This document shows positions 44,291 to 52,993 of a stretch of 64,000 bases of DNA, piece after piece. This DNA comes from an uncultured Caulobacterales bacterium (GTDB lineage: Bacteria; Pseudomonadota; Alphaproteobacteria; Caulobacterales; Caulobacteraceae). Within the stretch, counting starts at the first letter, position 1, and each line of letters starts with the position of its first letter. A program made the position numbers and the translations under genes. The stretch spans positions 1-64,000 of the forward strand of contig CAIMFV010000002.1 of assembly GCA_903840435.1 (NCBI GenBank). The letters are read 5' to 3'. The notes under the pieces were generated by a model. That model worked only from the letters and a program-made list of their open reading frames with translations, was not told where the DNA came from and did not search any database.

Positions 44291-45685
44291 ATGGCCACAA
44301 CCCAGCCGACCGAGCCAGAGGCCTTCGCGCCCGATAGCCCCAGCGGGGTCCTCGCCCACACGCTGCAATCGCGCCATGTGACCATGATCTCGTTCGGCGG
44401 GATTATTGGCGCTGGCGTCTTTATCGGCTCGAGCGGCGCTATTCATACCGGCGGCCCGGGCGTTGCCTTGACCTATGGCGCCTGCGGTATCTTGGTCTTC
44501 CTGATTATGCGCATGTTGGGCGAGATGGCCGTCGCCAATCCCGGGCGCGGCTCTTTTGCGGAATATGCAGCCCTTGCGCTCGGCCCCTGGGCGGGCTTTG
44601 TCACCCGCTGGCTCTATTGGTATTTTTGGGTGTTCACCGTCGGCGCCGAAACCGTTGCCGGTGCAAAACTCCTGCACGAGCTTGGCCTGCCGGGCGAGCT
44701 TTGGATGATTGGGCTTGGTCTGGTGCTGGGGCTAACGGCCACCAACCTGTTGTCAGTCCGGGCCTATGGCGAGCTGGAGTTTTGGTTCGCCCTCCTCAAG
44801 GTCACCGCCATCGCGCTCTTCATCCTTATTGGCTTAGGCTTCTTAAGCATCTTTGGCGGTGGGCCCACGAAGGCCGCCACCACACTTCTCGGCCATGGCG
44901 GATTTCTGCCTAAGGGCGCCTTTGGCCTGTTGGCGGCGGTTCCCATCGTGATCTTTTCGATGATGGGCAGCGAGGTCGCGACAATTGCTGCGTCTGAGTC
45001 CGCCGATCCTGCCGCCAATGTCGCCAAGGCGGGCCGCACCGTGGCGCTGCGGATCATGGTCTTCTATGTGCTGGCCATGCTGGTCATCACCTCGGTGGTC
45101 CCGTGGGACAGCCTGACGGTTGGCCTATCGCCGTTCAAGCGCGTGCTCGACCAGATCGGTATTCCCTATAGTGGGCTCGTCATGTCGGTGATTGTGGTGA
45201 CGGCGGTCTTGTCCTGTTTAAACTCCGGCCTCTACATCACGTCGCGCATGTTGTTCGAGCTGTCGAAAAACGGCGATGCGCCAAGATTCCTCAGCACCAC
45301 CGCCGCCAACAAAACACCTGCCTTTGGCATTGCGGTCGGCTGTGTCGCGGGCTTTGGTGCAGCCCTGGCGCAACTCTTCCTGCGCGACGACGTCTTCACC
45401 CTGCTGTCCTCCACGTCGGGCGACATCATCCTATTCGTCTATATGATCATCGCCCTGGCCCAAATTCGCGCCCGTAACCGGATGCAGGCCCAAGGCCGCA
45501 CACCGAGCCTAAAGGTCTGGCTCTTCCCCTGGCTTAGCTATGCTGTCATCGCAGCCATTGCTGGCGTCCTGATCCTGCTCGCCCTCATGCCCGACCAAAG
45601 GCTGACATTGGCCCTCAGCGCCGCAACCGTCGCCGCCACCTTTGCAGCGCTCATGTTGCGGCGGAAGGTTGAGCGGGTGAACTAA
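44291..45685 (+). CDS. Amino acid permease, GabP-like (APC family)
   Basis: The protein of about 464 residues has twelve hydrophobic segments and the APC signatures LQSRHVTMISFGGIIGAGVF and MRMLGEMAVANPGRGSF at the N-terminus. The AAT/GabP subgroup fits the sequence, and gabT and gabD lie downstream, so GABA or a related amino acid is a reasonable substrate. The start is uncertain: the ATG at 44291 has GGAG 13 bases upstream. A GTG at 44267 would overlap the hydrolase stop as GTGA and suggest coupling. Confidence 0.85.
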   Translation: MATTQPTEPEAFAPDSPSGVLAHTLQSRHVTMISFGGIIGAGVFIGSSGAIHTGGPGVALTYGACGILVFLIMRMLGEMAVANPGRGSFAEYAALALGPWAGFVTRWLYWYFWVFTVGAETVAGAKLLHELGLPGELWMIGLGLVLGLTATNLLSVRAYGELEFWFALLKVTAIALFILIGLGFLSIFGGGPTKAATTLLGHGGFLPKGAFGLLAAVPIVIFSMMGSEVATIAASESADPAANVAKAGRTVALRIMVFYVLAMLVITSVVPWDSLTVGLSPFKRVLDQIGIPYSGLVMSVIVVTAVLSCLNSGLYITSRMLFELSKNGDAPRFLSTTAANKTPAFGIAVGCVAGFGAALAQLFLRDDVFTLLSSTSGDIILFVYMIIALAQIRARNRMQAQGRTPSLKVWLFPWLSYAVIAAIAGVLILLALMPDQRLTLALSAATVAATFAALMLRRKVERVN

Positions 45686-45729
45686 ACGGCATAGCGAAAT
45701 TCCATGAGAAATACCAAGGAAATTTCAAA

Positions 45730-45969
45730 ATGGATGATTTAGAGAACTGGAAAAAACAAAACCTTTGGAAATATAAATCTAAGGATATAGGACTTAGATT
45801 CTGGTCTTTCGTGCAAATTATTTGCGTTTGCTCAATAATATTTTTCGCACCGATTGCTAGCCGCTATTCAAATGTAACAGTAATTCATATCATTTGGGGT
45901 ATAATTGTCTTCGCAAATGCGGGTTCAGCAATCATGATCCTCCGAACGGTTTGGCGAAGTCGGCCATAG
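45730..45969 (+). CDS. Small AT-rich membrane protein (79 aa)
   Basis: This 79-residue frame has AAGGAA 8 bases before its ATG. After a charged N-terminus (MDDLENWKKQNLWKYKSKDI) it has two membrane segments: residues about 25-43 (FWSFVQIICVCSIIFFAP) and 52-72 (IHIIWGIIVFANAGSAIMIL). The DNA here is much richer in A and T than the genes on either side, which points to recent acquisition. It interrupts the space between the permease and gabT. I do not recognise a family. Confidence 0.6.
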   Translation: MDDLENWKKQNLWKYKSKDIGLRFWSFVQIICVCSIIFFAPIASRYSNVTVIHIIWGIIVFANAGSAIMILRTVWRSRP

Positions 45970-46060
45970 TCGCCACCCCTGCCAAAAATTTTTCGCACCC
46001 TGGGAGACAATCGCGCTTAGCTGCATTAATCTGAGATCACACATTCTCGGAGCCGTCGCG

Positions 46061-47347
46061 ATGACCACCAATGCCGCCCTTCTTGCTCGCCGCACGGCCG
46101 CCACGGCGCGTGGTGTTTCGGTTGCGACCCAGGTCTTTATCGACCGGGCCGAGAATGCCGAGATTTGGGATGTGGAGGGCAAGCGCTATATTGATTTTGC
46201 GGGCGGCATTGCAGTGCTCAATACCGGTCATCGCCACCCCAAGGTGATGCAGGCCGTCTATGCGCAGTTAGAGCGCTTCACCCATGCGGCCTTCCAGGTC
46301 ACGGCTTACGAGCCCTATATTGCGCTGGCCGAACGGCTGAATGCCCGCGCGCCCTTTCCGGGGCCCGCGCGGACGCTCTTCTTCACCACCGGTGCGGAAG
46401 CGGTTGAAAATGCGGTGAAGATTTCCCGCGCCGCGACCGGTCGCACAGCGGTGATCGCCTTTACCGGCGCCTTTCATGGTCGGACCCTGTTGACCATGGC
46501 CATGACCGGCAAGGTCGCGCCCTATAAGAAGAGTTTCGCGCCGCTGCCTGGCGAAGTCTATCACCTGCCCTTCCCCATCCCCCATTATGGCGTGACGGTG
46601 GAAGATAGCCTGAAGGCCCTGCAATTCCTGTTTAAGGCCGATGTCGAGCCGGAGCGGGTCGCAGCCATTATATTGGAGCCCGTCCAGGGTGAAGGCGGCT
46701 TCCATGCCGCGCCGCCGGAACTGGTGCGGGCCTTGCGCAAGATTTGCGACGAGAACGGCATCCTGTTGATTTCCGACGAGGTACAGGCCGGGTTTGGTCG
46801 CACCGGCAAGCTGTTCGGTATCGAGCATAGTGGCGTGGCGCCCGACCTGATCACCATTGCCAAGTCCTTGGCGGGCGGATTTCCCCTGTCTGGGGTTGTC
46901 GGTCGGGCCGAAGTCATGGACGCCGCCGCACCCGGTGGCCTTGGCGGCACCTATGCCGGATCGCCGCCCGCCTGCGCCGCAGCCCTTGCGGTGCTCGATG
47001 TGATCGATGAGGAAAACCTGTTGCAGCGCGCGGCCCATCTGGGCGCCAAGGTTCGCACCCGACTTGAAGCGCTAGAGCGGCGCAACGATATAGAGCCTAT
47101 CGGCCATATTCGCGGGCTTGGCTCGATGATGGCGTTTGACCTTGTCGAAAGTCGTGGCAGCGACGCGCCGCGCGGCGAGGCCAATCTCCTCTCGGCCAGG
47201 GCCCTGCAGGGCGGACTATTATTATTGTCCTGCGGCCTCTATGGCGAAACCGTGCGATTGCTCTACCCCTTGACCATCCCTGAAGCCCAACTGGACGAGG
47301 GATTGGATATTTTGGAACAGGCGCTGACAACAGCCGAGAGGACCTGA
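46061..47347 (+). CDS. gabT: 4-aminobutyrate aminotransferase
   Basis: The 428-residue class III PLP aminotransferase converts GABA and 2-oxoglutarate to succinate semialdehyde and glutamate. Segments include FFTTGAEAVENAVKISRAAT, EPVQGEGGFHAAP, LISDEVQAGFGRTG and the PLP-lysine region TIAKSLAGGFPLSGVVG. It is translationally coupled to gabD: the two share one base (TGATG). A related role with 5-aminovalerate is possible. Confidence 0.92.
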   Translation: MTTNAALLARRTAATARGVSVATQVFIDRAENAEIWDVEGKRYIDFAGGIAVLNTGHRHPKVMQAVYAQLERFTHAAFQVTAYEPYIALAERLNARAPFPGPARTLFFTTGAEAVENAVKISRAATGRTAVIAFTGAFHGRTLLTMAMTGKVAPYKKSFAPLPGEVYHLPFPIPHYGVTVEDSLKALQFLFKADVEPERVAAIILEPVQGEGGFHAAPPELVRALRKICDENGILLISDEVQAGFGRTGKLFGIEHSGVAPDLITIAKSLAGGFPLSGVVGRAEVMDAAAPGGLGGTYAGSPPACAAALAVLDVIDEENLLQRAAHLGAKVRTRLEALERRNDIEPIGHIRGLGSMMAFDLVESRGSDAPRGEANLLSARALQGGLLLLSCGLYGETVRLLYPLTIPEAQLDEGLDILEQALTTAERT

Positions 47348-48840
47348 TGAACGCCCCCGCCCCTAAGACAGCCTTTGCAGCCGAGCACGCGCGCCTCGCC
47401 TTAAAGCGCCCCGATCTCTTCCGCCAAGCCGCCTATATTGAGGGGCGGTGGGTGGACGGGGCTGAGCATCTGACCGTCACCAATCCCGCCAGTCTGCGCC
47501 CGCTCGGTGAGGTTCCAGACCTTGGCGAGGCCGAAACCCTGGCCGCAGTGGCCGCCGCCGATGCGGCCTTTGGTCCGTGGAAAAAGCGGACCGCCAAGGC
47601 GCGTGGCGCGATCCTGCGCCGCTGGTTTGAGCTGATGATGGCCAATCAAGAGGATCTGGCCCGTCTGCTGACCGCCGAACAAGGCAAGCCCCTGGCCGAA
47701 GCCAAGGGCGAAATCGCCTATGCCGCCAGCTTTTTGGAATGGTTTTCAGAAGAAGGCCGCCGGGCCTATGGCGAAATCGTGCCGCCGCACTTGAGCGACC
47801 GGCGCATTCTGGTGACGAAGGAGCCTGTCGGCGTTGTCGGCGCGGTGACACCGTGGAACTTCCCCTCGGCCATGATCACCCGCAAGGTCGGCCCGGCCCT
47901 GGCGGCTGGCTGCACAGTGGTCTTGAAACCTTCCGAGCTGACGCCCTTTTCAGCCCTTGCCCTGGCGGTGCTGGCCGAAGAGGCTGGCGTACCGCCCGGC
48001 GTCTTCAATGTGGTGACCGGTCGCCCACAAGCCATTGGTCAGGTGCTGACCACCGATCTGCGCGTGGCCAAGTTCACCTTCACAGGCTCAACAGCGGTCG
48101 GCAAAATGCTCGCCGCGCGCTGTATGGATACGGTGAAGCGGGTATCACTGGAGCTTGGCGGCAACGCGCCCTTTATTGTCTTCGACAGCGCCGATGTAGC
48201 GGCGGCGGTGGAAGGCGCCCTCATTTCGAAATTCCGCAATACCGGCCAGACCTGCGTCTGCGCCAATCGGTTTTTTGTCCAGGAAGGGGTCTATGACGCC
48301 TTTGCCGAACAGCTCGCGGCCAAGGTCAAGGCGCTGAAGGTCGGAGATGGGCTGGACGGCGTTACCGATCAGGGGCCGCTGATCAATCAAGCTGCCGTGG
48401 CCAAGGTCGAGCGCCATATTGCCGACGCTCTGGCGGGCGGCGGACAGGCCTTGGTCGGCGGCGCACGCCACGGGCTCGGCGGCCAGTTTTTCAGCCCAAC
48501 CCTGCTCACCCAGGTTGCCCCCGACGCGCTGATCAATCGCGAAGAGACCTTTGGACCTGTGGCGGGCCTAGTTAAGTTTGCGCATGAGGACGAAGCGGTG
48601 GCGCTTGCCAACTCCACCCGTTCAGGGCTGGCCGCCTATTTCTACAGCCAAGATCTGGCGCAAGGTTTCCGGGTGTCAGAGGCCTTGCAGTCGGGAATGG
48701 TCGCGGTGAATACGGGCCTGATCTCGACCGAGATCGCCCCCTTTGGCGGGGTGAAGGAATCAGGGCTCGGCCGCGAAGGCTCGCGCCATGGCCTGGATGA
48801 ATATCTCAATCTCAAGCTGTCGGTGATGGCGCTGGGGTGA
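47347..48840 (+). CDS. gabD: Succinate-semialdehyde dehydrogenase
   Basis: The 497-residue NAD(P)-dependent enzyme oxidises succinate semialdehyde to succinate. It has TPWNFPSAMITRKVGPALA, the general-base Glu in LELGGNAPF and the catalytic Cys in NTGQTCVCANRF. It completes the GABA route with gabT. Its last 29 bases overlap the end of the convergent SulP gene. Confidence 0.93.
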   Translation: MNAPAPKTAFAAEHARLALKRPDLFRQAAYIEGRWVDGAEHLTVTNPASLRPLGEVPDLGEAETLAAVAAADAAFGPWKKRTAKARGAILRRWFELMMANQEDLARLLTAEQGKPLAEAKGEIAYAASFLEWFSEEGRRAYGEIVPPHLSDRRILVTKEPVGVVGAVTPWNFPSAMITRKVGPALAAGCTVVLKPSELTPFSALALAVLAEEAGVPPGVFNVVTGRPQAIGQVLTTDLRVAKFTFTGSTAVGKMLAARCMDTVKRVSLELGGNAPFIVFDSADVAAAVEGALISKFRNTGQTCVCANRFFVQEGVYDAFAEQLAAKVKALKVGDGLDGVTDQGPLINQAAVAKVERHIADALAGGGQALVGGARHGLGGQFFSPTLLTQVAPDALINREETFGPVAGLVKFAHEDEAVALANSTRSGLAAYFYSQDLAQGFRVSEALQSGMVAVNTGLISTEIAPFGGVKESGLGREGSRHGLDEYLNLKLSVMALG

Positions 48841-50521
48841 GGGAGGCAAAGGCGCTGACGGCTGCGTCGACACTGAGAAACACCCAGCCCTCGCCCAAGG
48901 CGTCCAAGAGGCCGAACCGTCGGAAGGCATCCTGGGCCCGGGGCGATTCGAGCCGTGCGAGGGCAACCTGCACGCCAGACTCTCGGATCAGCCCAAGGGT
49001 CTCTTTCAGGATTTCTGAGGCCGTGTAGTCGATATCGGCGATACTGCTCGCCTCCAGCACCATAAGGCGCAGGGCTGGCCTTGCTTTGACGGCGTGCAGA
49101 ACACCGGCGCGAAACTCAAAGGCGTTGAGGAAGGAGAGCGGGGCGGCGAAACCAAGCACCAGCACGCCATCGACGGCTTCGGCCTCGAGACTGAGGTCCT
49201 TTGGCCACCAGATGGTCGTGCCGCGGACCCGCAAAAATTCGGTCGGATCAGCCCGGGTGGTCAGATAGACGCCGTGCACCAGCGACAAGAACATGCCGAC
49301 GGCCACGCCGGTCTGGATCGGCAGAAGGACGATGAGACATAGGGTCGCCACCGCCAGGGCAAACTCGCCCCGCGCCGTGGCAAAGATACGCTGAAACTCT
49401 TCCAGCCGAAAAATCCGTTGCGCGACAATCAAGAGCACGCCTGCCAAGGCGGCGGTTGGCACGTGGGCGAACAGGCTTCCGCCAGCGATGGCGAGGCCAA
49501 GCAGGGCTAAAGCGGCAACCAGACCCGCAGCCTGACTGGTCGCTCCGGCGGCGAGGGCGAGCGCTGTGCGCGGCGGGCTGGCATTGACCGGAAAGGCGCC
49601 GATCAACCCGGCAAACAGGTTGCCCAGACCGACCCCTAAGAAATCTTGATTGATGTGGACGGGCTCGCCAGGGCCTGCAAAACTGCGGCTCGTGGCTGCT
49701 GTCTGCATCATAACCACCATGGCGACGACAAAGGCAAGGCCGCTGACCCTCAGCCCTTGATTGAGGCTGATCATCGGCCAATGAAAGGTTGGCGTTGCGG
49801 ACCCTAACACCCCAAGCACCTTGACGCCTTTTGCCTCCAACTGAAGGCTGATCACAGCCAGGGTTGCGAGGATGAGCGCGATCAGGGCCGCCGGAATCTT
49901 CGGGTTGAGTTTCTCTGCGATCAGGACACTAGCGAAGACGAAAAGTCCCAGCACAGCCGACCAGGGATTGGCGCTCCCGATCCCGCCGACGACTTGGCTC
50001 ACCCGGGCAAAAATTGATCCGTGGCCTTCCGGCAAGCCCAATAGGGCCGGCGCCTGTGACAGGGCGACATGGACCGAAATTCCCGCCAAAAATCCGGTCA
50101 AGACCGGGCGCGAGAGGAGGTCGGCCACCCAGCCGAGTTTCAAGGCGCCGCCAATGGATAAGAGCACGCCCACCATCAGAGCCAGGATGGCGAGAAGGCT
50201 CGCATATTCTGTCGACCCGGCTGTGGCGATAGCCGCGAGACTACCCGCCAGAATGGGGGTGATGGTTGAGTCTGCGCCGACAGACATACGCCGGTTGGCG
50301 CCGAGCATGATGAAGCCGCAGGTCGCCGCGACAAAGGCTAGAAAGCCGATTTGCGGCGGAACGCCACCCAACCTCGCTGTCGCCATCTGTTCCGGTGCAG
50401 CAATGGCAAGCAGGGTCAGGCCAGCGGCGAGATCACGCACCAGATCGCCACCCCGAACCCCTTTCAAAGTCGAAAAGAGTCGCAGGCGAACGCCCATCAC
50501 CCTATTTGAAGCTTGCACCAT
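48812..50521 (-). CDS. SulP-family anion transporter with STAS domain
   Basis: The 569-residue membrane protein has about 12-14 hydrophobic segments, including GLTLLAIAAPEQMATARLGG near the N-terminus where SulP transporters have their signature. It ends in a cytoplasmic STAS domain (about residues 435-560) with LMVLEASSIADIDYTA. SulP proteins move sulfate, bicarbonate or other anions; the substrate here is unknown. The start could be ATG 50521 or 50497; neither has a strong ribosome site. It overlaps gabD at the 3' end. Confidence 0.85.
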   Translation of the reverse strand: MVQASNRVMGVRLRLFSTLKGVRGGDLVRDLAAGLTLLAIAAPEQMATARLGGVPPQIGFLAFVAATCGFIMLGANRRMSVGADSTITPILAGSLAAIATAGSTEYASLLAILALMVGVLLSIGGALKLGWVADLLSRPVLTGFLAGISVHVALSQAPALLGLPEGHGSIFARVSQVVGGIGSANPWSAVLGLFVFASVLIAEKLNPKIPAALIALILATLAVISLQLEAKGVKVLGVLGSATPTFHWPMISLNQGLRVSGLAFVVAMVVMMQTAATSRSFAGPGEPVHINQDFLGVGLGNLFAGLIGAFPVNASPPRTALALAAGATSQAAGLVAALALLGLAIAGGSLFAHVPTAALAGVLLIVAQRIFRLEEFQRIFATARGEFALAVATLCLIVLLPIQTGVAVGMFLSLVHGVYLTTRADPTEFLRVRGTTIWWPKDLSLEAEAVDGVLVLGFAAPLSFLNAFEFRAGVLHAVKARPALRLMVLEASSIADIDYTASEILKETLGLIRESGVQVALARLESPRAQDAFRRFGLLDALGEGWVFLSVDAAVSAFASLTPAPSPTA

Positions 50522-50622
50522 CTAACCGCCTTCAACCCGTGACCTCAGCGACGGAGCTTAAGAGATCACGGGACGGCAATTCTCGTTGAAGATCAAGCCT
50601 CGCCTCGAAAGGAAGACCGCCG

Positions 50623-51624
50623 ATGAAAACCCGTCGCCTTGGAAGCCTGGGCCCGACCGTTGCTGAACTTGGCCTAGGCTGCATGGGCATGAGCGACTTC
50701 TATGGTCCGGCGGACCGGTCCGAAAGTTTGCGCACCCTGCACGCGGCGCTGGAGGCGGGCGTCACCCTCCTGGATACCGGCGACTTTTATGGCATGGGCC
50801 ATAATGAAATGCTGCTCGGCGAGGGGCTGAAAGGGCACCGGCGCGACCAGGCTGTGGTCAGTGTCAAATTTGGCGCTCAGCGCGGCCCCGGTGGCGATTG
50901 GCTTGGCTATGATGCCCGTCCGGCGGCGGTCAAAACTGCCCTCGCCTATAGTCTCAAGCGTCTCCAGCTCGACCATATCGATATCTACAGGCCCGCGCGC
51001 CTCGATCCCGCCGTGCCGATTGAAGACACGGTTGGCGCCATCGCTGACATGGTCAGGGCCGGTTTTGTGCGACACATTGGGCTGTCAGAAGTCGGGTCAT
51101 CAACCTTACGCCGCGCGGCGGCGGTCCATCCGATTGCCGATCTGCAAATCGAATATTCGCTGATCGCGCGTGGCATTGAAGCCCGTATCTTACCGACCTG
51201 CCGCGCGCTCGGCATTGGCGTCACCGCCTATGGCGTTTTAGCACGCGGCCTGATCAGCGGCCATTGGCAGGCGGGCGAGGTTCAGCCGGGCGACTACCGC
51301 TCCGCCACCCCACGCTTCCAAGCAGGCAATGTCGCGCATAATTTGGCTCTGACCGAACAGCTCGCCGGGCACGCAAAAAGCCTTGGCGCGACGCCTGCAC
51401 AACTGGCAATTGCGTGGGTCTTGGCGCGCGGCGACGACATTGTGCCCCTCATTGGCGCCCGCCGTCTGACGCGCTTGACCGAAGCCTTGGGTGCCCTTTC
51501 GGTGACACTCTCACCTTTAGACCTCACCGCCCTCGACCAGCTCTTCCCCGTCGGTGTCGGCAAGGGTGCCCGCTATCCCGACCATGCCATGGCCCAGCTC
51601 GATAGCGAGCGCGAGGAGCCTTGA
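50623..51624 (+). CDS. Aldo/keto reductase
   Basis: The 333-residue protein has the (beta/alpha)8 reductase pattern of the AKR13-like group: LGLGCMGMSDFYG, the Asp/Tyr pair in LLDTGDFYG, the Lys in VSVKFG, and IGLSEVGSSTLRRA. The position usually held by the catalytic His (QHRxD in relatives) reads PARLD, so the fourth member of the tetrad appears to be replaced by Ala. It may still reduce carbonyls with NADPH, but activity should be checked. AAAGGAAG lies upstream of the ATG. Confidence 0.85.
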   Translation: MKTRRLGSLGPTVAELGLGCMGMSDFYGPADRSESLRTLHAALEAGVTLLDTGDFYGMGHNEMLLGEGLKGHRRDQAVVSVKFGAQRGPGGDWLGYDARPAAVKTALAYSLKRLQLDHIDIYRPARLDPAVPIEDTVGAIADMVRAGFVRHIGLSEVGSSTLRRAAAVHPIADLQIEYSLIARGIEARILPTCRALGIGVTAYGVLARGLISGHWQAGEVQPGDYRSATPRFQAGNVAHNLALTEQLAGHAKSLGATPAQLAIAWVLARGDDIVPLIGARRLTRLTEALGALSVTLSPLDLTALDQLFPVGVGKGARYPDHAMAQLDSEREEP

Positions 51625-51628
51625 GGCC

Positions 51629-52972
51629 CTACTTCTTTTGCATGACGTTGACCACGGCCAAGGTCATGGCTTCGACGCCGGTACGAATAGAGGGTTCTGG
51701 GACCGGCGCGAAAAACGGTGAATGATTGACCGGCAGGGGTTTTCCGCTGCGGATCGAGTCTGCATAGGCCTGCGGATCCACACCGCCTAGACTGAGGAAA
51801 TCGGACGGTACACCGGCCAAAATGAACTCGGAATAATCCTCGCTCGCCGGGATCGGCGCAGGCATCAAGCTCGCCTTGTCCCCAAAGGCTTTCTTCAACA
51901 CGATCGCCGTGCGCTCGGTAAGCGCTGGGTCATTGACCAAGGCCTTGCCGCCCTCGATGATCGACACGTCAGGCGCGGGCGCACCGGACATGGCCGCCTC
52001 CGCCGCCGCCGTCCTTTGGATACCTGCAATCAGTTTTTGCCGAACGGTGGGATCATAAGACCGGATCGTCCCGGCGAGCTGGGCTTGGTCGGGGATGACA
52101 TTTCCCGCCACGCCCGCCTGTACCGAACCGACTGTGATGACACCAAAGGCGGCGGGGTCCTTCTCGCGGCTGACCACGGTCTGGACATCGACAATAAAGC
52201 GCGACATCTCGACAATGGGATCAATGGTGGCGGCGGGCATAGAGCCGTGTCCGCCGCGCCCGTGAAACACCACGTGCAACTCATCTGAGGTCGACGAATA
52301 GACACCTGGCCGATACTCCACCTCGCCATAGGGCGTCGCACCCACATGCAGCGCAAAGCCCATATCCGGCTTGCCAAAGCGGGCAAACAGGCCATCCGCC
52401 AGCATGGCCTTGGCGCCTCCGACCGTCTCTTCAGCCGGTTGGCCGATGAACATGACGGTGCCGCTCCACTTGGACCTTAGGTCCATCAAGGCCTTGCCAA
52501 CCCCGACCCAGACGGCCATGTGCAGATCATGGCCGCAGGCATGATCAACAAAGGTTTCGCGACCATTCAAAATCTGCTTGGCCGTACTGGCATAGGGAAG
52601 GCCGGTCTTTTCCTCAACAGGCAGGGCGTCGAGCTCGGTACGGATCATCACCGTGGGTCCAGGCCCGTTATGATAGATGGCGACAATGCCGGTCTTGCCG
52701 ACCCCTTCGGTCACCTCATAGCCAAGCGCGCGCATTTCGCGAGCGAGCTTCGCCGCCGTCTGGGTTTCCTGGAATCCTAATTCAGGATGGGCGTGAATAT
52801 CTTTATAGAGGGCGTCGAGATGGGGATAAAACCCGTCCAAGCCCTTGTCCACTGAAGCCTTCACCGCCACCACGTCGAGGGTGCCCGCAGCATGGGCCGC
52901 TGGCAGCCCGGCGACGAGGCCCGCGCTTATCGCTAAGGCCTTGAGGCAATTTCGTTGCAGAGTTGGACGCAT
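51629..52972 (-). CDS. Secreted M20-family amidohydrolase
   Basis: The ATG at 52972 has GAGGAG 7 bases upstream, which makes it a better start than the ATG at 52987. The 447-residue product has a signal peptide (MRPTLQRNCLKALAISAGLV, cut near AHA-AG). It is an M20 metal-dependent amidohydrolase of the hippurate/aminoacylase group, with DHACGHDLHMAVW, GQPAEETVGGAKAM and RTELDALPVEEK. It should cleave N-acyl amino acids or similar amides in the periplasm. It follows the GH1 gene by 21 bases. Confidence 0.9.
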   Translation of the reverse strand: MRPTLQRNCLKALAISAGLVAGLPAAHAAGTLDVVAVKASVDKGLDGFYPHLDALYKDIHAHPELGFQETQTAAKLAREMRALGYEVTEGVGKTGIVAIYHNGPGPTVMIRTELDALPVEEKTGLPYASTAKQILNGRETFVDHACGHDLHMAVWVGVGKALMDLRSKWSGTVMFIGQPAEETVGGAKAMLADGLFARFGKPDMGFALHVGATPYGEVEYRPGVYSSTSDELHVVFHGRGGHGSMPAATIDPIVEMSRFIVDVQTVVSREKDPAAFGVITVGSVQAGVAGNVIPDQAQLAGTIRSYDPTVRQKLIAGIQRTAAAEAAMSGAPAPDVSIIEGGKALVNDPALTERTAIVLKKAFGDKASLMPAPIPASEDYSEFILAGVPSDFLSLGGVDPQAYADSIRSGKPLPVNHSPFFAPVPEPSIRTGVEAMTLAVVNVMQKK

Positions 52973-52993
52973 AGTGAGGCTCCTCATGTGCGG

